Source of the DNA: Patulibacter minatonensis DSM 18081
GTDB lineage: Bacteria; Actinomycetota; Thermoleophilia; Solirubrobacterales; Solirubrobacteraceae
Assembly (NCBI RefSeq): GCF_000519325.1
Contig: NZ_KI912613.1
Span: forward strand, 3,801,859 to 3,865,858
DNA length: 64,000 nucleotides
Direction: 5' to 3'
Part shown: positions 7,923 through 15,585 of the stretch, one piece after another
How the letters are laid out: every line of letters starts with the position of its first letter
Numbering within the stretch: the first letter of the stretch is position 1
The notes under the pieces: model-generated
What the model was told of the DNA's origin: nothing
Database searches by the model: none
The model's input: the letters and a program-made list of their open reading frames with translations, nothing else
Position numbers and translations under genes: made by a program

Positions 7923-10094
7923 TCAGGTGCCGGGAACCCCGGTCGGCGGCACGGACCGGAACGTGCCGCTGACGACCGTCGTGCTGTCGCTGACCGGCGC
8001 CTTGGCCTTCGCGATCTCCGTCGCGTCGCGGATCACCAACGGCGGGCTGTTGCTCAACGTCGCCCCGAGGGCGTTGACGACGGCGTTGAGGGTCCCCGTG
8101 GTGCCGAGCAGCTGCGAGATCAGCGATTGGTCGTTGGCCGGGTTGACGAGTGACAGGACCGTCGTGCTCGACACCTTCGTCCAGGCGCTGCAGATGAACA
8201 GGAGGCACGAGCGGGTGTACTTCTCGTAGCCCACGGGCGTCGTGCCACCGACGCCGAGGAAGCTGGTGAGCGATGACGGCGCGAGCGCCTTAAGCGTCCC
8301 CTGGAAGAGGCCGCAGGCCTGCGTCGTCGAGGTCGGCGGTGCGCCGGAGGGGACCGCACTGCCGGTCGGGACCAGCTGTTCTTGGTTGCCGGTGCCGACA
8401 GCGTTCAGGACGCCGGTCAACAGGTTCCCGACGAGGTTGGCCAGGGACGCCACGAGCCCGTTCGCCGCGCCGCTGCTGCAGAGCGTCGAGTCGAGATTCT
8501 GCAGCAGCGCTCCGGTGACCGACGAGTTGGTGCTGAGCGCGGTGGGGTAGAGCCCGACCTGGCCACCGGCACCGTCGGCCCAGACGGCCCCACGCACCTG
8601 CCCGCCGGCCTCCACGCGGACCACTTCGTGCCTCGAGTTCTTGGTGCCGTCGGTCGTCGAGCTGGTGGCCGCGCTCCGCGCGGTCGAGGAGCAGGAGTCG
8701 ATCGACGCGTCACTCGCGGCCCCGGACGGGTCGCACTCCTCGAGGTTCGCGCCGTAGACGACGCCCTTGAACGTGCCGGTGACGCGCACGCCGCCGCGTG
8801 CGACCACGATGATCTTCGCCTGGTGGGTGCCGGAGAGCGTGCAGTACTGGCTCCCGGCGTTGGAATCGGTGTTCTTCCCGACGCGGTCGATGTAGATGAT
8901 GGAGTTCGTACCGAGAGTGGACCACTCGGTGTCAGTCACGCAGGGCTGATCGGTGCCGGTGACGTTCTTCGTCCGGTTGTCGCCGTATCCGGGAGTCTGG
9001 CCGGCGGTCTTCAGCAGGTTCGCGGCGTCCCGGTAGGCCTGGACGGTGCGCGACGAGGTCATGCTCCAGGAATCGAGCGACGCGAAGCGGTCGAGGCCGA
9101 GCAGGCCGCTGACCGCGCCGAGACCGAGGCTCGACGTCGCCGAGCTGGCCCCGCCGAGCGTGCCGCCGAGGCAGAGGTCGAGGTTCGTCTGGTTCAGGTT
9201 GACGCTCTGACCGGACCCGAGCTTCACCCCGGTGAGGAGGCCGCACCGCAGGCCGATCTTGGCCGCGGACGGGCTGTTCGGCGCGACCGGATCGTCCGGC
9301 GAGTTCGTGACGACCGGCTTGGTCCCGAGGATCGTCGAGAGCAGGCTGCCGACGGACCCTGAGGTCGTGAGCCCGGACAGCGTGGTCGAGAGATCGGTCG
9401 ACATCGATGCGGCACCGATCGCGTAGTCGGTCGGAGGCGTGTTGTCGCCGCCGCTCTGGCGGATCTTCTCGGCGGCAGCGCGGGACTTGGACACCGTTGC
9501 CGTGCCGCCGGCGTTCGTGCTGGACCGCAGGTTTCCCTGGGCGCGGAGCCACAGCGTCCGGAGCCCGGCCTGCTTGCCGGTCACCCCGGTCCGGGTCAGC
9601 ATCGTGTCGGACCACCGGGTCTCGCCCCCGGTCAGGGTCGACGTGTTGTCGGTCGTGGGGCAGACGTTGACGGTGAACGTCGCGCGCTTGCCGCCCTTGA
9701 CGATGTACTCGGTCGCCTGCGTCGTGTCGTCGCTCTGGCGGTCGCGGAACGACGCACGGACGGCGTTCTCGACCGCGACGGCCACGGGGTCGGTGCCCGC
9801 GGCGGACGCGCCGGTCAGGGAGCCGTTGTAGGTGCTGCACCCTGCGGTACGCCAGCGTGCGTTCCCGCTGTCGGACGCCAGGACGTTCGCCGTCGCGCTG
9901 AGTGCGCCTTCGGCGAGGGCCTCGGTCGCATCCGCCTCGCGGTTCTCCTGCGCGCCGGCGGTCTGCCGGTCGACGAGAGCGAGCGCGACGAACGCGAGGG
10001 CGAGCCCGAGGGCGAGCATCGCCATGACGGGCACCATCACGAAGCCGGCGTCGTTCGCGGGGCGCCGGCGGGGGCTGGACGTGCGGGAGATCAT
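7923..10094 (-). CDS. PilX-like minor prepilin, unusually large
   Basis: 723 residues from ATG 10094 (AGAGG about 10 bases upstream). An in-frame ATG at 10112 would overlap the pilW-like stop as ATGA and is an alternative. The N-terminus is a prepilin leader with basic residues ending at Gly17, then FVMVPVMAMLALGLALAFVA. Position +5 of the mature protein is Pro rather than Glu, as in tip-type minor pilins (PilX/GspK). The remaining ~680 residues are Ser/Thr/Gly-rich with scattered Cys and motifs such as GGVRVTGTFKGVVYGANL and GGQVRGAVWADGAGG. Third gene of the pilV-pilW-pilX-like operon; function in pilus priming is inferred. Confidence 0.8.
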   Translation of the reverse strand: MISRTSSPRRRPANDAGFVMVPVMAMLALGLALAFVALALVDRQTAGAQENREADATEALAEGALSATANVLASDSGNARWRTAGCSTYNGSLTGASAAGTDPVAVAVENAVRASFRDRQSDDTTQATEYIVKGGKRATFTVNVCPTTDNTSTLTGGETRWSDTMLTRTGVTGKQAGLRTLWLRAQGNLRSSTNAGGTATVSKSRAAAEKIRQSGGDNTPPTDYAIGAASMSTDLSTTLSGLTTSGSVGSLLSTILGTKPVVTNSPDDPVAPNSPSAAKIGLRCGLLTGVKLGSGQSVNLNQTNLDLCLGGTLGGASSATSSLGLGAVSGLLGLDRFASLDSWSMTSSRTVQAYRDAANLLKTAGQTPGYGDNRTKNVTGTDQPCVTDTEWSTLGTNSIIYIDRVGKNTDSNAGSQYCTLSGTHQAKIIVVARGGVRVTGTFKGVVYGANLEECDPSGAASDASIDSCSSTARSAATSSTTDGTKNSRHEVVRVEAGGQVRGAVWADGAGGQVGLYPTALSTNSSVTGALLQNLDSTLCSSGAANGLVASLANLVGNLLTGVLNAVGTGNQEQLVPTGSAVPSGAPPTSTTQACGLFQGTLKALAPSSLTSFLGVGGTTPVGYEKYTRSCLLFICSAWTKVSSTTVLSLVNPANDQSLISQLLGTTGTLNAVVNALGATLSNSPPLVIRDATEIAKAKAPVSDSTTVVSGTFRSVPPTGVPGT

Positions 10095-10108
10095 GGGGAG
10101 ATGGCCTC

Positions 10109-10777
10109 TCATGCGGGGACGTTGCGCAGCGTCACGGCGCTTCGGGTGGTCAGGCTGCGGGCGTCCGACGAGCTGCTCTCTCGGACGCTGAGCTGGATGC
10201 CGACGGCGCGGATCGCCGCGGCGGTGCGGGTGCACGCGACGGTGTAGGTCGTGCAGGTCGTCGTCGTGTAGTCGAAGAGCTGCGATCCGGCGGACAGGCG
10301 GCCGGAGACGAGGGCGGCGTAGCGCCATCCGCCGGAAGTCTCGCTCGTGGCGCAGGTCCCGGGGGCCGGAGGCGCCGTGGCGGTGCCGGTGGCGTCGGTG
10401 ACCTGGCCGCGCAGCAGCGACTGCCCGTCGCTCGTGACGCAGTACCGCACCCAGCCGGTCGAGCCGTCGGGGAGGTAGACCGAGGCGATCAGGTCGCTGC
10501 GGGAGGCGGCGTCGGTGGACGCGACCGGGCTGATGTTCGTGGCCGGTCCGCGGGCCTGCCGGAGCTCGGTGGTCATCGTCCGCATCACCGCGCGGGACTG
10601 CTCCTGCGCGTCGGTCAGGCGGCTCGACTTCTGCTGTCCCGTCCGCAGGAGGTCGCCGGCCTGGAGGGTGGCGAGCAGCACGACGATCCCGAGGGTCATC
10701 GCGACGAGGAGCTCGACGAGCGTGAAGCCGTCCTCCGACGTCCGTTCGTCGGACGCGGTCTCGTGGATCGCGGTCAT
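10109..10777 (-). CDS. PilW-like minor prepilin
   Basis: 222 residues from ATG 10777. Class III signal: a 17-residue leader ending DG, then FTLVELLVAMTLGIVVLLAT with the conserved Glu at +5 (Glu22). PilD is predicted to cut after Gly17. The C-terminal ~170 residues form the pilin head, with a Cys pair region (RYCVTSDGQSLLRG, APGTC, TCTTYTVACT). It overlaps the upstream pilV-like gene by 4 bases (ATGA) and touches the pilX-like gene, so all three are probably translationally coupled. Confidence 0.88.
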   Translation of the reverse strand: MTAIHETASDERTSEDGFTLVELLVAMTLGIVVLLATLQAGDLLRTGQQKSSRLTDAQEQSRAVMRTMTTELRQARGPATNISPVASTDAASRSDLIASVYLPDGSTGWVRYCVTSDGQSLLRGQVTDATGTATAPPAPGTCATSETSGGWRYAALVSGRLSAGSQLFDYTTTTCTTYTVACTRTAAAIRAVGIQLSVRESSSSDARSLTTRSAVTLRNVPA

Positions 10778-11772
10778 GCGGCGGCCCGCCTCACGAGCGC
10801 GGACTGCACGACGCGCACAGGTGCGGTCCGTCCCGGCGGGGTCCAGGTCACGGTCACCTCGACGTCCGTGGAGGATCCGATGTGGTACGGCAGGTTGCTC
10901 GACGTGTTGCCCGGCGTCGACGGGCAGACGCTGAGCTGGGCCTGCGACCCGAGCGACCCGAGCACGCCGTTCAGCAGGCCGTTGACGCTGCTGAGCGCGT
11001 TCGTGCCGTTGCCGAGGAGCTGGCAGACCGGGTTCATCAGGTTCCCGAGCCCGACGGCGTTGAGGATCCCGCCGACGCAGGCGTTGACCCCGAGCACGCC
11101 GAGCAGCTGGACGCGCGCGACGACGTTGGCCGCGGGGACGCCGCTCTGGATCTGCGTGGCGATGTCGGACGGCGACGTCAGGAGCGCCGACGCGCAGGCG
11201 GTCGGGTTGCCGCCTCCGCCGCCTCCACCACCGCCCCCTCCGCCACCGCCACCGGACGTGGCGACGCGGTCGCAGTCGTAGGCGCCGAGGATCTGGACGT
11301 GGTCCACGACGTCCGAGTGGGTGCACGCCTTGTAGCTGACGGTGTAGGTGGTCCCGCCCCGCCGCAGCTGCCAGGTGCTGGTGCGCCGGCCGATGTAGGT
11401 GGCGTCGACGGTCTCGGTCGGCGCTGTGGCGGATGCGGCGTCCGGGGACATCGCCTGCTGGATGCGCCGGCCGGGCGTGTCCCCGGTCGTCGCGTCCGGC
11501 TCGACCATCTGGTTGACGAGCGGTGAATAGGTCATGCCCTGGGCGCGCTCGACGAGCTCCTCGGCGATGGCCGTGGCGCGATCCTTCTGCAACGACGTGG
11601 CCGTGGCACTCGCGCCGCGGTCCATCAGCGCGAGGGTGGCGAGGACCCCGATCACCAGCAGGGCGGCGGCGACGACGACCTCGATCATCGTGAACCCCTC
11701 GTCGCCGGCGAGCCGGCGGCCGGACGAGGCTCGTCCCGCGCGGAGCGATCGGTGCTGGGGAAGGGGGAGCAT
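10774..11772 (-). CDS. PilV-like minor prepilin with poly-glycine tract
   Basis: 332 residues from ATG 11772, with AAGGAGA just upstream. A 26-residue leader ends at Gly26, then FTMIEVVVAAALLVIGVLAT with Glu at +5 (Glu31). The head is divided by a run of 15 glycines (codons at 11209-11253) separating the N-proximal pilin domain from a Cys-containing C-terminal domain (NACVGGILNAVGLGNLMN, TDVEVTVTWTPPG). First gene of the leftward minor-pilin operon, divergent from the major pilin genes. Assigned as PilV/FimT-like from the prepilin signal and operon position; the exact minor-pilin class is uncertain. Confidence 0.85.
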   Translation of the reverse strand: MLPLPQHRSLRAGRASSGRRLAGDEGFTMIEVVVAAALLVIGVLATLALMDRGASATATSLQKDRATAIAEELVERAQGMTYSPLVNQMVEPDATTGDTPGRRIQQAMSPDAASATAPTETVDATYIGRRTSTWQLRRGGTTYTVSYKACTHSDVVDHVQILGAYDCDRVATSGGGGGGGGGGGGGGGNPTACASALLTSPSDIATQIQSGVPAANVVARVQLLGVLGVNACVGGILNAVGLGNLMNPVCQLLGNGTNALSSVNGLLNGVLGSLGSQAQLSVCPSTPGNTSSNLPYHIGSSTDVEVTVTWTPPGRTAPVRVVQSALVRRAAA

Positions 11773-11998
11773 GGTTCTCCTTCGACCACCTCACTGGGAC
11801 GCCCCGCGACGGTTTGAGGCATCTCGGCGGATGTTTGAGTCCCATGTCGTGGAGAGTGGACGCCGGGCCGGTCGGTGGCAGGGGCGGCGAGCGAGCCTAG
11901 GACGATCGTCGCTCGAAGGGCCTCGGCCTCCCGCGTGGGGCGGCTCGTCGTCTCGAAGGTGTATGACGTCGAACGAACGTCTAGTCCGATCAAGGTCG
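11773..11998. promoter_or_regulatory. Divergent control region between minor- and major-pilin genes
   Basis: 226 bases separating the leftward minor-pilin operon from the first riboswitch. It must hold promoters for both directions. A possible rightward -10-like TATGAC and TAGTCC lie at about 11961-11990, but neither is convincing. No gene seen. Confidence 0.4.
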
Positions 11999-12035
11999 AG
12001 GGATCTCGCCCCGATGGGTTGGGTGCAAGCAGCCA

Positions 12036-12128
12036 GCACCGAGGTGCCAAGGGCAAACCGTCTGTGAGGGCGGGACGCAAAGCCACGGGCCTCTCTTCGG
12101 GGAGGGAGCCGGGTCGCCACCGGGGTGC
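12036..12128 (+). ncRNA. Cyclic di-GMP-I (GEMM-I) riboswitch aptamer, copy A
   Basis: Matches the class I c-di-GMP riboswitch core: AGGGCAAACC (12050-12059), then P2 CCGTCT/GGGCGG with a GTGA (GNRA) tetraloop (12058-12073), then the nearly invariant GACGCAAAGCC (12074-12084). P3 contains CCTCTC-TTCG-GGGAGG. P1 is formed by 12036-12046 with 12118-12128, with a small internal mismatch. The base equivalent to G20 of the Vibrio Vc2 aptamer is G, which favours c-di-GMP over cGAMP. It lies 79 bases before the start of the first major pilin gene. Confidence 0.93.
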
Positions 12129-12187
12129 GTGATTGACCCCGCGGCTAGGTCGCGGAGCTGGGTCTTGCAACCCATCCCAATCACCGA

Positions 12188-12203
12188 ATTCTCAGGAGAG
12201 AAT
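12188..12203 (+). promoter_or_regulatory. Hairpin enclosing the pilin ribosome-binding site
   Basis: ATTCTC (12188-12193) can pair with GAGAAT (12198-12203) around AGGA, so the Shine-Dalgarno AGGAG (12194-12198) would be partly sequestered. The start codon is at 12208. An identical copy is at 13070-13085. Together with the aptamer this suggests translational control; the switching mechanism is inferred. Confidence 0.5.
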
Positions 12204-12207
12204 CCGC

Positions 12208-12684
12208 ATGCTGCAGAAGGCAATTCGCAACTTGAAGAACCAGGAGGGTGAGGGCGAGGGCGGCTTCACGCTCATCGAGCTCCTCGTCGTCATCCTGATC
12301 ATCGGCATCCTGGCCGCGATCGCGCTGCCGACGTTCCTCGGTCAGTCCGACAAGGCCAAGGACGCCTCGGCGAAGTCGGATGCTCGAAACCTCGTGTCGC
12401 AGGTCGAATCCTGCTACGCGACCGAGCAGACCTACGTGAACTGCCACACTGCCGCGCAGATCGGCGACCCGTCGGGCCTCCCGGTTGTCGACGCGGCAAC
12501 GGCGGCAGCGGTGGCGGCCGGCAAGGTCTCCGTGACGTCGGCGGCCGCCAACACGTACACGATCGTCGCGAAGTCGAAGTCGAGCGACGGAACGGCCTTC
12601 ACGATCACGAAGTCGACCTCGGGTATTGCCCGCTCCTGCGACAAGCCGGGCAAGGGCGCCTGCTCGTCTAACAGCGACTGGTAG
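12208..12684 (+). CDS. pilA: Type IV major pilin, copy 1 (c-di-GMP riboswitch controlled)
   Basis: 158 residues from ATG 12208, behind AGGAG at 12194. The 19-residue leader ends GEGG; PilD cleavage gives mature FTLIELLVVILIIGILAAIA with Glu at +5 (Glu24), a canonical major pilin stalk. The globular half has two Cys pairs in outline (C69 and C79; C in IARSCD and GACSS), probably disulfides. Residues 1-79 are identical to copy 2, and from residue 80 (HTAAQ) the sequences diverge, then become similar again toward the C-terminus. A GC-rich hairpin follows the gene. Confidence 0.95.
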   Translation: MLQKAIRNLKNQEGEGEGGFTLIELLVVILIIGILAAIALPTFLGQSDKAKDASAKSDARNLVSQVESCYATEQTYVNCHTAAQIGDPSGLPVVDAATAAAVAAGKVSVTSAAANTYTIVAKSKSSDGTAFTITKSTSGIARSCDKPGKGACSSNSDW

Positions 12685-12709
12685 ACCCGCCGACATAGCG
12701 AAAGGTCCT

Positions 12710-12735
12710 GCGGGGCGGTCTTATGACCGCCCCGC
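12710..12735 (+). terminator. Terminator hairpin after pilin copy 1
   Basis: 11-bp perfect stem (12710-12720 with 12725-12735) around TTAT, followed by TTCGCGTT. The stem core GCGGGGCGGTC is shared with the hairpin after pilin copy 2, so the hairpins are probably paralogous. Confidence 0.75.
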
Positions 12736-12880
12736 TTCGCGTTGTGGCGCGATCGACTGCCGTAGTGCGCTGATCCACGTCGATGTCAGGCAACGGGAGA
12801 GCATCTCGGTTGGCCGGCACGGCAAACTGATACGCGATTGGTACAGACGTCCATTTCCAACTCGTGTTGCTTCAGGCGGC

Positions 12881-13326
12881 AGGGATCTCGCCCCGATGGG
12901 TTGGGTGCAAGCAGCCAGCACCGAGGTGCCAAGGGCAAACCGTCTGTGAGGGCGGGACGCAAAGCCACGGGCCTCTCTTCGGGGAGGGAGCCGGGTCGCC
13001 ACCGGGGTGCGTGATTGACCCCGCGGCTAGGTCGCGGAGCTGGGTCTTGCAACCCATCCCAATCACCGAATTCTCAGGAGAGAATCCGCATGCTGCAGAA
13101 GGCAATTCGCAACTTGAAGAACCAGGAGGGTGAGGGCGAGGGCGGCTTCACGCTCATCGAGCTCCTCGTCGTCATCCTGATCATCGGCATCCTGGCCGCG
13201 ATCGCGCTGCCGACGTTCCTCGGTCAGTCCGACAAGGCCAAGGACGCCTCGGCGAAGTCGGATGCTCGAAACCTCGTGTCGCAGGTCGAATCCTGCTACG
13301 CGACCGAGCAGACCTACGTGAACTGC
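12881..13326 (+). repeat. 446-bp perfect duplication, copy B
   Basis: Identical to 11999-12444. The ~145 bases before it, after the first pilin terminator, are unrelated to the bases before copy A, so each copy has its own promoter region. Confidence 0.95.
12918..13010 (+). ncRNA. Cyclic di-GMP-I (GEMM-I) riboswitch aptamer, copy B
   Basis: Sequence-identical to the aptamer at 12036-12128, including the GNRA-capped P2, GACGCAAAGCC and UUCG-capped P3. It lies 79 bases before the second pilin start. The two aptamers are 882 bases apart and each precedes its own gene, so they are not a tandem logic-gate riboswitch. Confidence 0.93.
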
Positions 13327-13554
13327 GACACGGTCGCGGAGCTCAACGCCTCGGGTCTGCCCCTGGTCGACTCCGCGGACCTCGCCAAGGGCAAGGTCAC
13401 GGTGAGCGCGGCCGCCGCGAACACCTACACGATCGTTGCCGAGTCCAAGTCGAGCGACGACACGAAGTTCACCATCACGAAGTCGTCCTCGGGTATCGCC
13501 CGATCCTGCGACCAGCCGGGCAAGGGCGCCTGCTCCTCGAACAGCGACTGGTAG
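13090..13554 (+). CDS. pilA: Type IV major pilin, copy 2 (c-di-GMP riboswitch controlled)
   Basis: 154 residues from ATG 13090, same leader, cleavage site and first 79 residues as copy 1. From residue 80 (DTVAELNASGLP) it differs by substitutions and a 4-residue deficit. It regains similarity at AANTYTIVAESKSSD and IARSCDQPGKGACSSNSDW, where many synonymous differences from copy 1 occur although the 5' half has none. A mature alternative major pilin subunit is the likely product. A 12-bp terminator hairpin follows. Confidence 0.95.
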   Translation: MLQKAIRNLKNQEGEGEGGFTLIELLVVILIIGILAAIALPTFLGQSDKAKDASAKSDARNLVSQVESCYATEQTYVNCDTVAELNASGLPLVDSADLAKGKVTVSAAAANTYTIVAESKSSDDTKFTITKSSSGIARSCDQPGKGACSSNSDW

Positions 13555-13580
13555 ACCCTTCGGCTCACGCCGCTGGAAGA

Positions 13581-13608
13581 CGCGGGGCGGTCGTTCGACC
13601 GCCCCGCG
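13581..13608 (+). terminator. Terminator hairpin after pilin copy 2
   Basis: 12-bp perfect stem (13581-13592 with 13597-13608) around GTTC, followed by TTTCT. Same stem core as the terminator after pilin copy 1. Confidence 0.8.
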
Positions 13609-13770
13609 TTTCTGCGTTGTATGACGCGTCCTGCTGGCGGCCGGTCCTACAAGCGCCAGCAAACTGGATCGGGTTTTTGCTGCCCCGACGACTGGTGTGC
13701 AGGTCCAGATTCTCACCGCTGGTTCGCGAAAGCCCACGTAGTTGTTCAACGGTTTCTGGGCTCTGACCCC

Positions 13771-14271
13771 TCAGTACCAGACCACCCGGAACCGCTGCCC
13801 CGAGCACCACTTCCGCAGCTTGATCCCCTGGACCGAGCCGGCGCCGCGGTTCTGGGCGGAGTCCACGTAGGCCACGTCTGCGTCCGGCGTCGTCCTCGCC
13901 ATCGCCGGTGGGTACTCGTCGCGGTCGTCTCCCGGGCGGGTGGGGATGCCGCGCAGGAGGATGCGGCGGCGGTCCGCCGCGCCGGCGCGGTTGATGGTCA
14001 GGATTCGCGGGCGTCCCGCGCGGACGGCGCGCTCCCAGTGGGCGCGGACCTCGGGATAGCGCGTGCCGGAGATGCCGAGGTCGACCACCCCCGAGGTCCG
14101 GCGACAGCCCTCAGGGTCCTCCGCCGTCCGCGGGTCCGTCCCGGCGCGGGGGGCCGTGGTGTTCGGCGCGCGATCGCCGGGGTCCTCCGCGCCGTCCCCG
14201 AGGATCAGGACGCCTCCGCCGCCGAGGGCGACGAGCAGGACCATCACGACCGTGAGCAGGCTGCGGGACAC
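13771..14271 (-). CDS. NucA/NucB-type secreted deoxyribonuclease
   Basis: 166 residues from GTG 14271. An N-terminal signal/anchor (LLTVVMVLLVALGGGGVLIL) is followed by a short acidic linker. The nuclease domain (residues ~65-166) carries DRDEYPPAMA, then YVDSAQNRGAGS and a C-terminal RFRVVWY; these match the DREEYP and NRGAGS blocks of the NucA/NucB family. Bacillus NucA cuts DNA at the cell surface during transformation. Placement convergent to the pilins suggests a similar role in DNA uptake, but a nutritional or sporulation-type nuclease cannot be excluded. Confidence 0.85.
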   Translation of the reverse strand: MSRSLLTVVMVLLVALGGGGVLILGDGAEDPGDRAPNTTAPRAGTDPRTAEDPEGCRRTSGVVDLGISGTRYPEVRAHWERAVRAGRPRILTINRAGAADRRRILLRGIPTRPGDDRDEYPPAMARTTPDADVAYVDSAQNRGAGSVQGIKLRKWCSGQRFRVVWY

Positions 14272-14412
14272 GACGGCGGAGGGTAGGGGGCGGGTCGGAC
14301 CGGACGACGGTGGGCCTGCTCCGGGCGGCCGGCCCTACGCGGGATCGCCGTCGACCCCGCCCATTCGTCGACCCCGCTCGTCGTCGGCGACGGCCCGCGC
14401 CACCATCGAGGG

Positions 14413-14868
14413 ATGCGCACGACCTCGGGAGCCATCGCCACGCGGCTCGCGGTCGTCGGCGGTGCGGTGGCCGGGGCGATCGCCGGCACGCGGCACGTGA
14501 CCGGCCGGCCGCTCGACGCCCTCACCAGCGCCGCGTGCGTGGCGCACCTCCCGGGCACGGCCGCCCGCTGCGACACCGACCGCTTCCTCGCGGAGAAGGG
14601 CCCGTTCATCGGGCCCGCCGTCGTCGGGGGACTGGCCGGCCTGGTGCTGGCGATCGTGCTCGTCGTCCTGGTGTCCGGGGCGCTCCGGGCGCTCACGTCG
14701 ACGAGACGGACCACGGCCGTCCCGGCGGCCGCGCCCGCATGGGTGCTGTCGTCGTCCGTGTCCGCTCCCGCGCAGCGGTGCTCCTCGTGCGGGCGTGCAC
14801 TCGATCCGGTCGCCGCGCGGTACGCGGGGGCGCGGTGCGGCACCTGCCGCGACGGCGCGGGCGGCTGA
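14413..14868 (+). CDS. Small membrane protein with C-terminal zinc ribbon
   Basis: 151 residues from ATG 14413. Two hydrophobic segments (LAVVGGAVAGAIAG and FIGPAVVGGLAGLVLAIVLVV) flank an extracytoplasmic loop with two Cys (SAACVAHLPG, ARCDTD). The C-terminal 35 residues contain CSSCGRALD and CGTC, a likely zinc ribbon on the cytoplasmic side. Family not recognised; the neighbours give no functional hint. Confidence 0.6.
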   Translation: MRTTSGAIATRLAVVGGAVAGAIAGTRHVTGRPLDALTSAACVAHLPGTAARCDTDRFLAEKGPFIGPAVVGGLAGLVLAIVLVVLVSGALRALTSTRRTTAVPAAAPAWVLSSSVSAPAQRCSSCGRALDPVAARYAGARCGTCRDGAGG

Positions 14869-14923
14869 CTCGCGCGGGTGCTGGTCGCGGGCCGTTTCAC
14901 AAGAAGCCGAGGTGTAGGTCTCC

Positions 14924-15001
14924 GGGGCGGCGGATCCCGCCGGTTGCCCCGGTCGTCCGGCAGGGGCCCCGGGGCGCAGGCTTCAGGGGCGGCGGATCCC
15001 G
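14924..15001. repeat. 16-bp direct repeat in an intergenic region
   Basis: GGGGCGGCGGATCCCG occurs at 14924-14939 and 14986-15001 (period 62), between the small membrane protein and the lipoprotein gene. No function evident. Confidence 0.7.
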
Positions 15002-15037
15002 TCGATCGGCACGCGCCGCGTCGGTCACGATGCCCGG

Positions 15038-15493
15038 GTGCGCCGCCTCGTGGTCCCCGTCCTCTGCTGCTCGGTCGTCGCCCTCGCCGGGTGCGGTGGG
15101 GGAGGCGACGGTCCATCGACGTCGGGCTCGGACGAGGATCAGATCCGTGCCGTGGCCGAGGACTTCTTCGCCGCCTACGACGCCAAGGACTGGGACCGTG
15201 CGTGCGACCTGCTGTCGCCGAAGGCCAAGAAGCAGATCGCGCAGGCCGCGGTGTTCGTCGGCGCCGACCCGGGCGACTGCCCGAAGACGCTCGAGAAGGC
15301 CGTCGCGGCGTCGCGCCAGTCGAAGTCGACGCTCGCGCTGAAGACGGTCCGAATCACCGGCGACACCGCGATCGCACCGGACGGGTCGATCGAGGACGGC
15401 AAGCCGACGGACCTCTCGTTCGAGCGGGTCGACGGCAGGTGGTACGCGGGACCGGACCCGGAGGAGCGGACAGGGTCCGACGAGACGCCGTGA
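15038..15493 (+). CDS. Lipoprotein with NTF2/SnoaL-like domain
   Basis: 151 residues from GTG 15038. The signal peptide has a lipobox (VVALAGC), so the mature protein is anchored through Cys19 in the outer leaflet. The ~110-residue domain (EDQIRAVAEDFFAAYDAKDW, then RACDLLSPKAKKQ) has the pattern of NTF2-like/DUF4878-type lipoproteins found widely in actinobacteria. No catalytic residues can be assigned. The stop overlaps a possible GTG start (15490) of the next gene. Confidence 0.75.
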   Translation: MRRLVVPVLCCSVVALAGCGGGGDGPSTSGSDEDQIRAVAEDFFAAYDAKDWDRACDLLSPKAKKQIAQAAVFVGADPGDCPKTLEKAVAASRQSKSTLALKTVRITGDTAIAPDGSIEDGKPTDLSFERVDGRWYAGPDPEERTGSDETP

Positions 15494-15585
15494 CGAGCGC
15501 TCGAGAGCGTCCTGGAGCTGGCCGCGCTGCTGCCGACCGTCCACGCGCCCCAGCTCCGATTCCCCCGTCTGCCGGTACGGACGCG

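Larger units (their letters stand above)
11999..12444 (+). repeat. 446-bp perfect duplication, copy A
   Basis: Base-for-base identical to 12881-13326 (offset 882) by reading both copies. It covers the riboswitch leader, ribosome site and first 79 codons of the pilin. Identity stops abruptly on both sides: unrelated sequence before 11999, and a change at the first base of codon 80. Confidence 0.95.

Noticed and set aside
12036-13010. Tandem riboswitch acting as one logic gate, or a cGAMP-type (GEMM-Ib) aptamer
   Set aside because: The aptamers are 882 bases apart with a gene and terminator between them. The key specificity base equivalent to G20 is G, not A.
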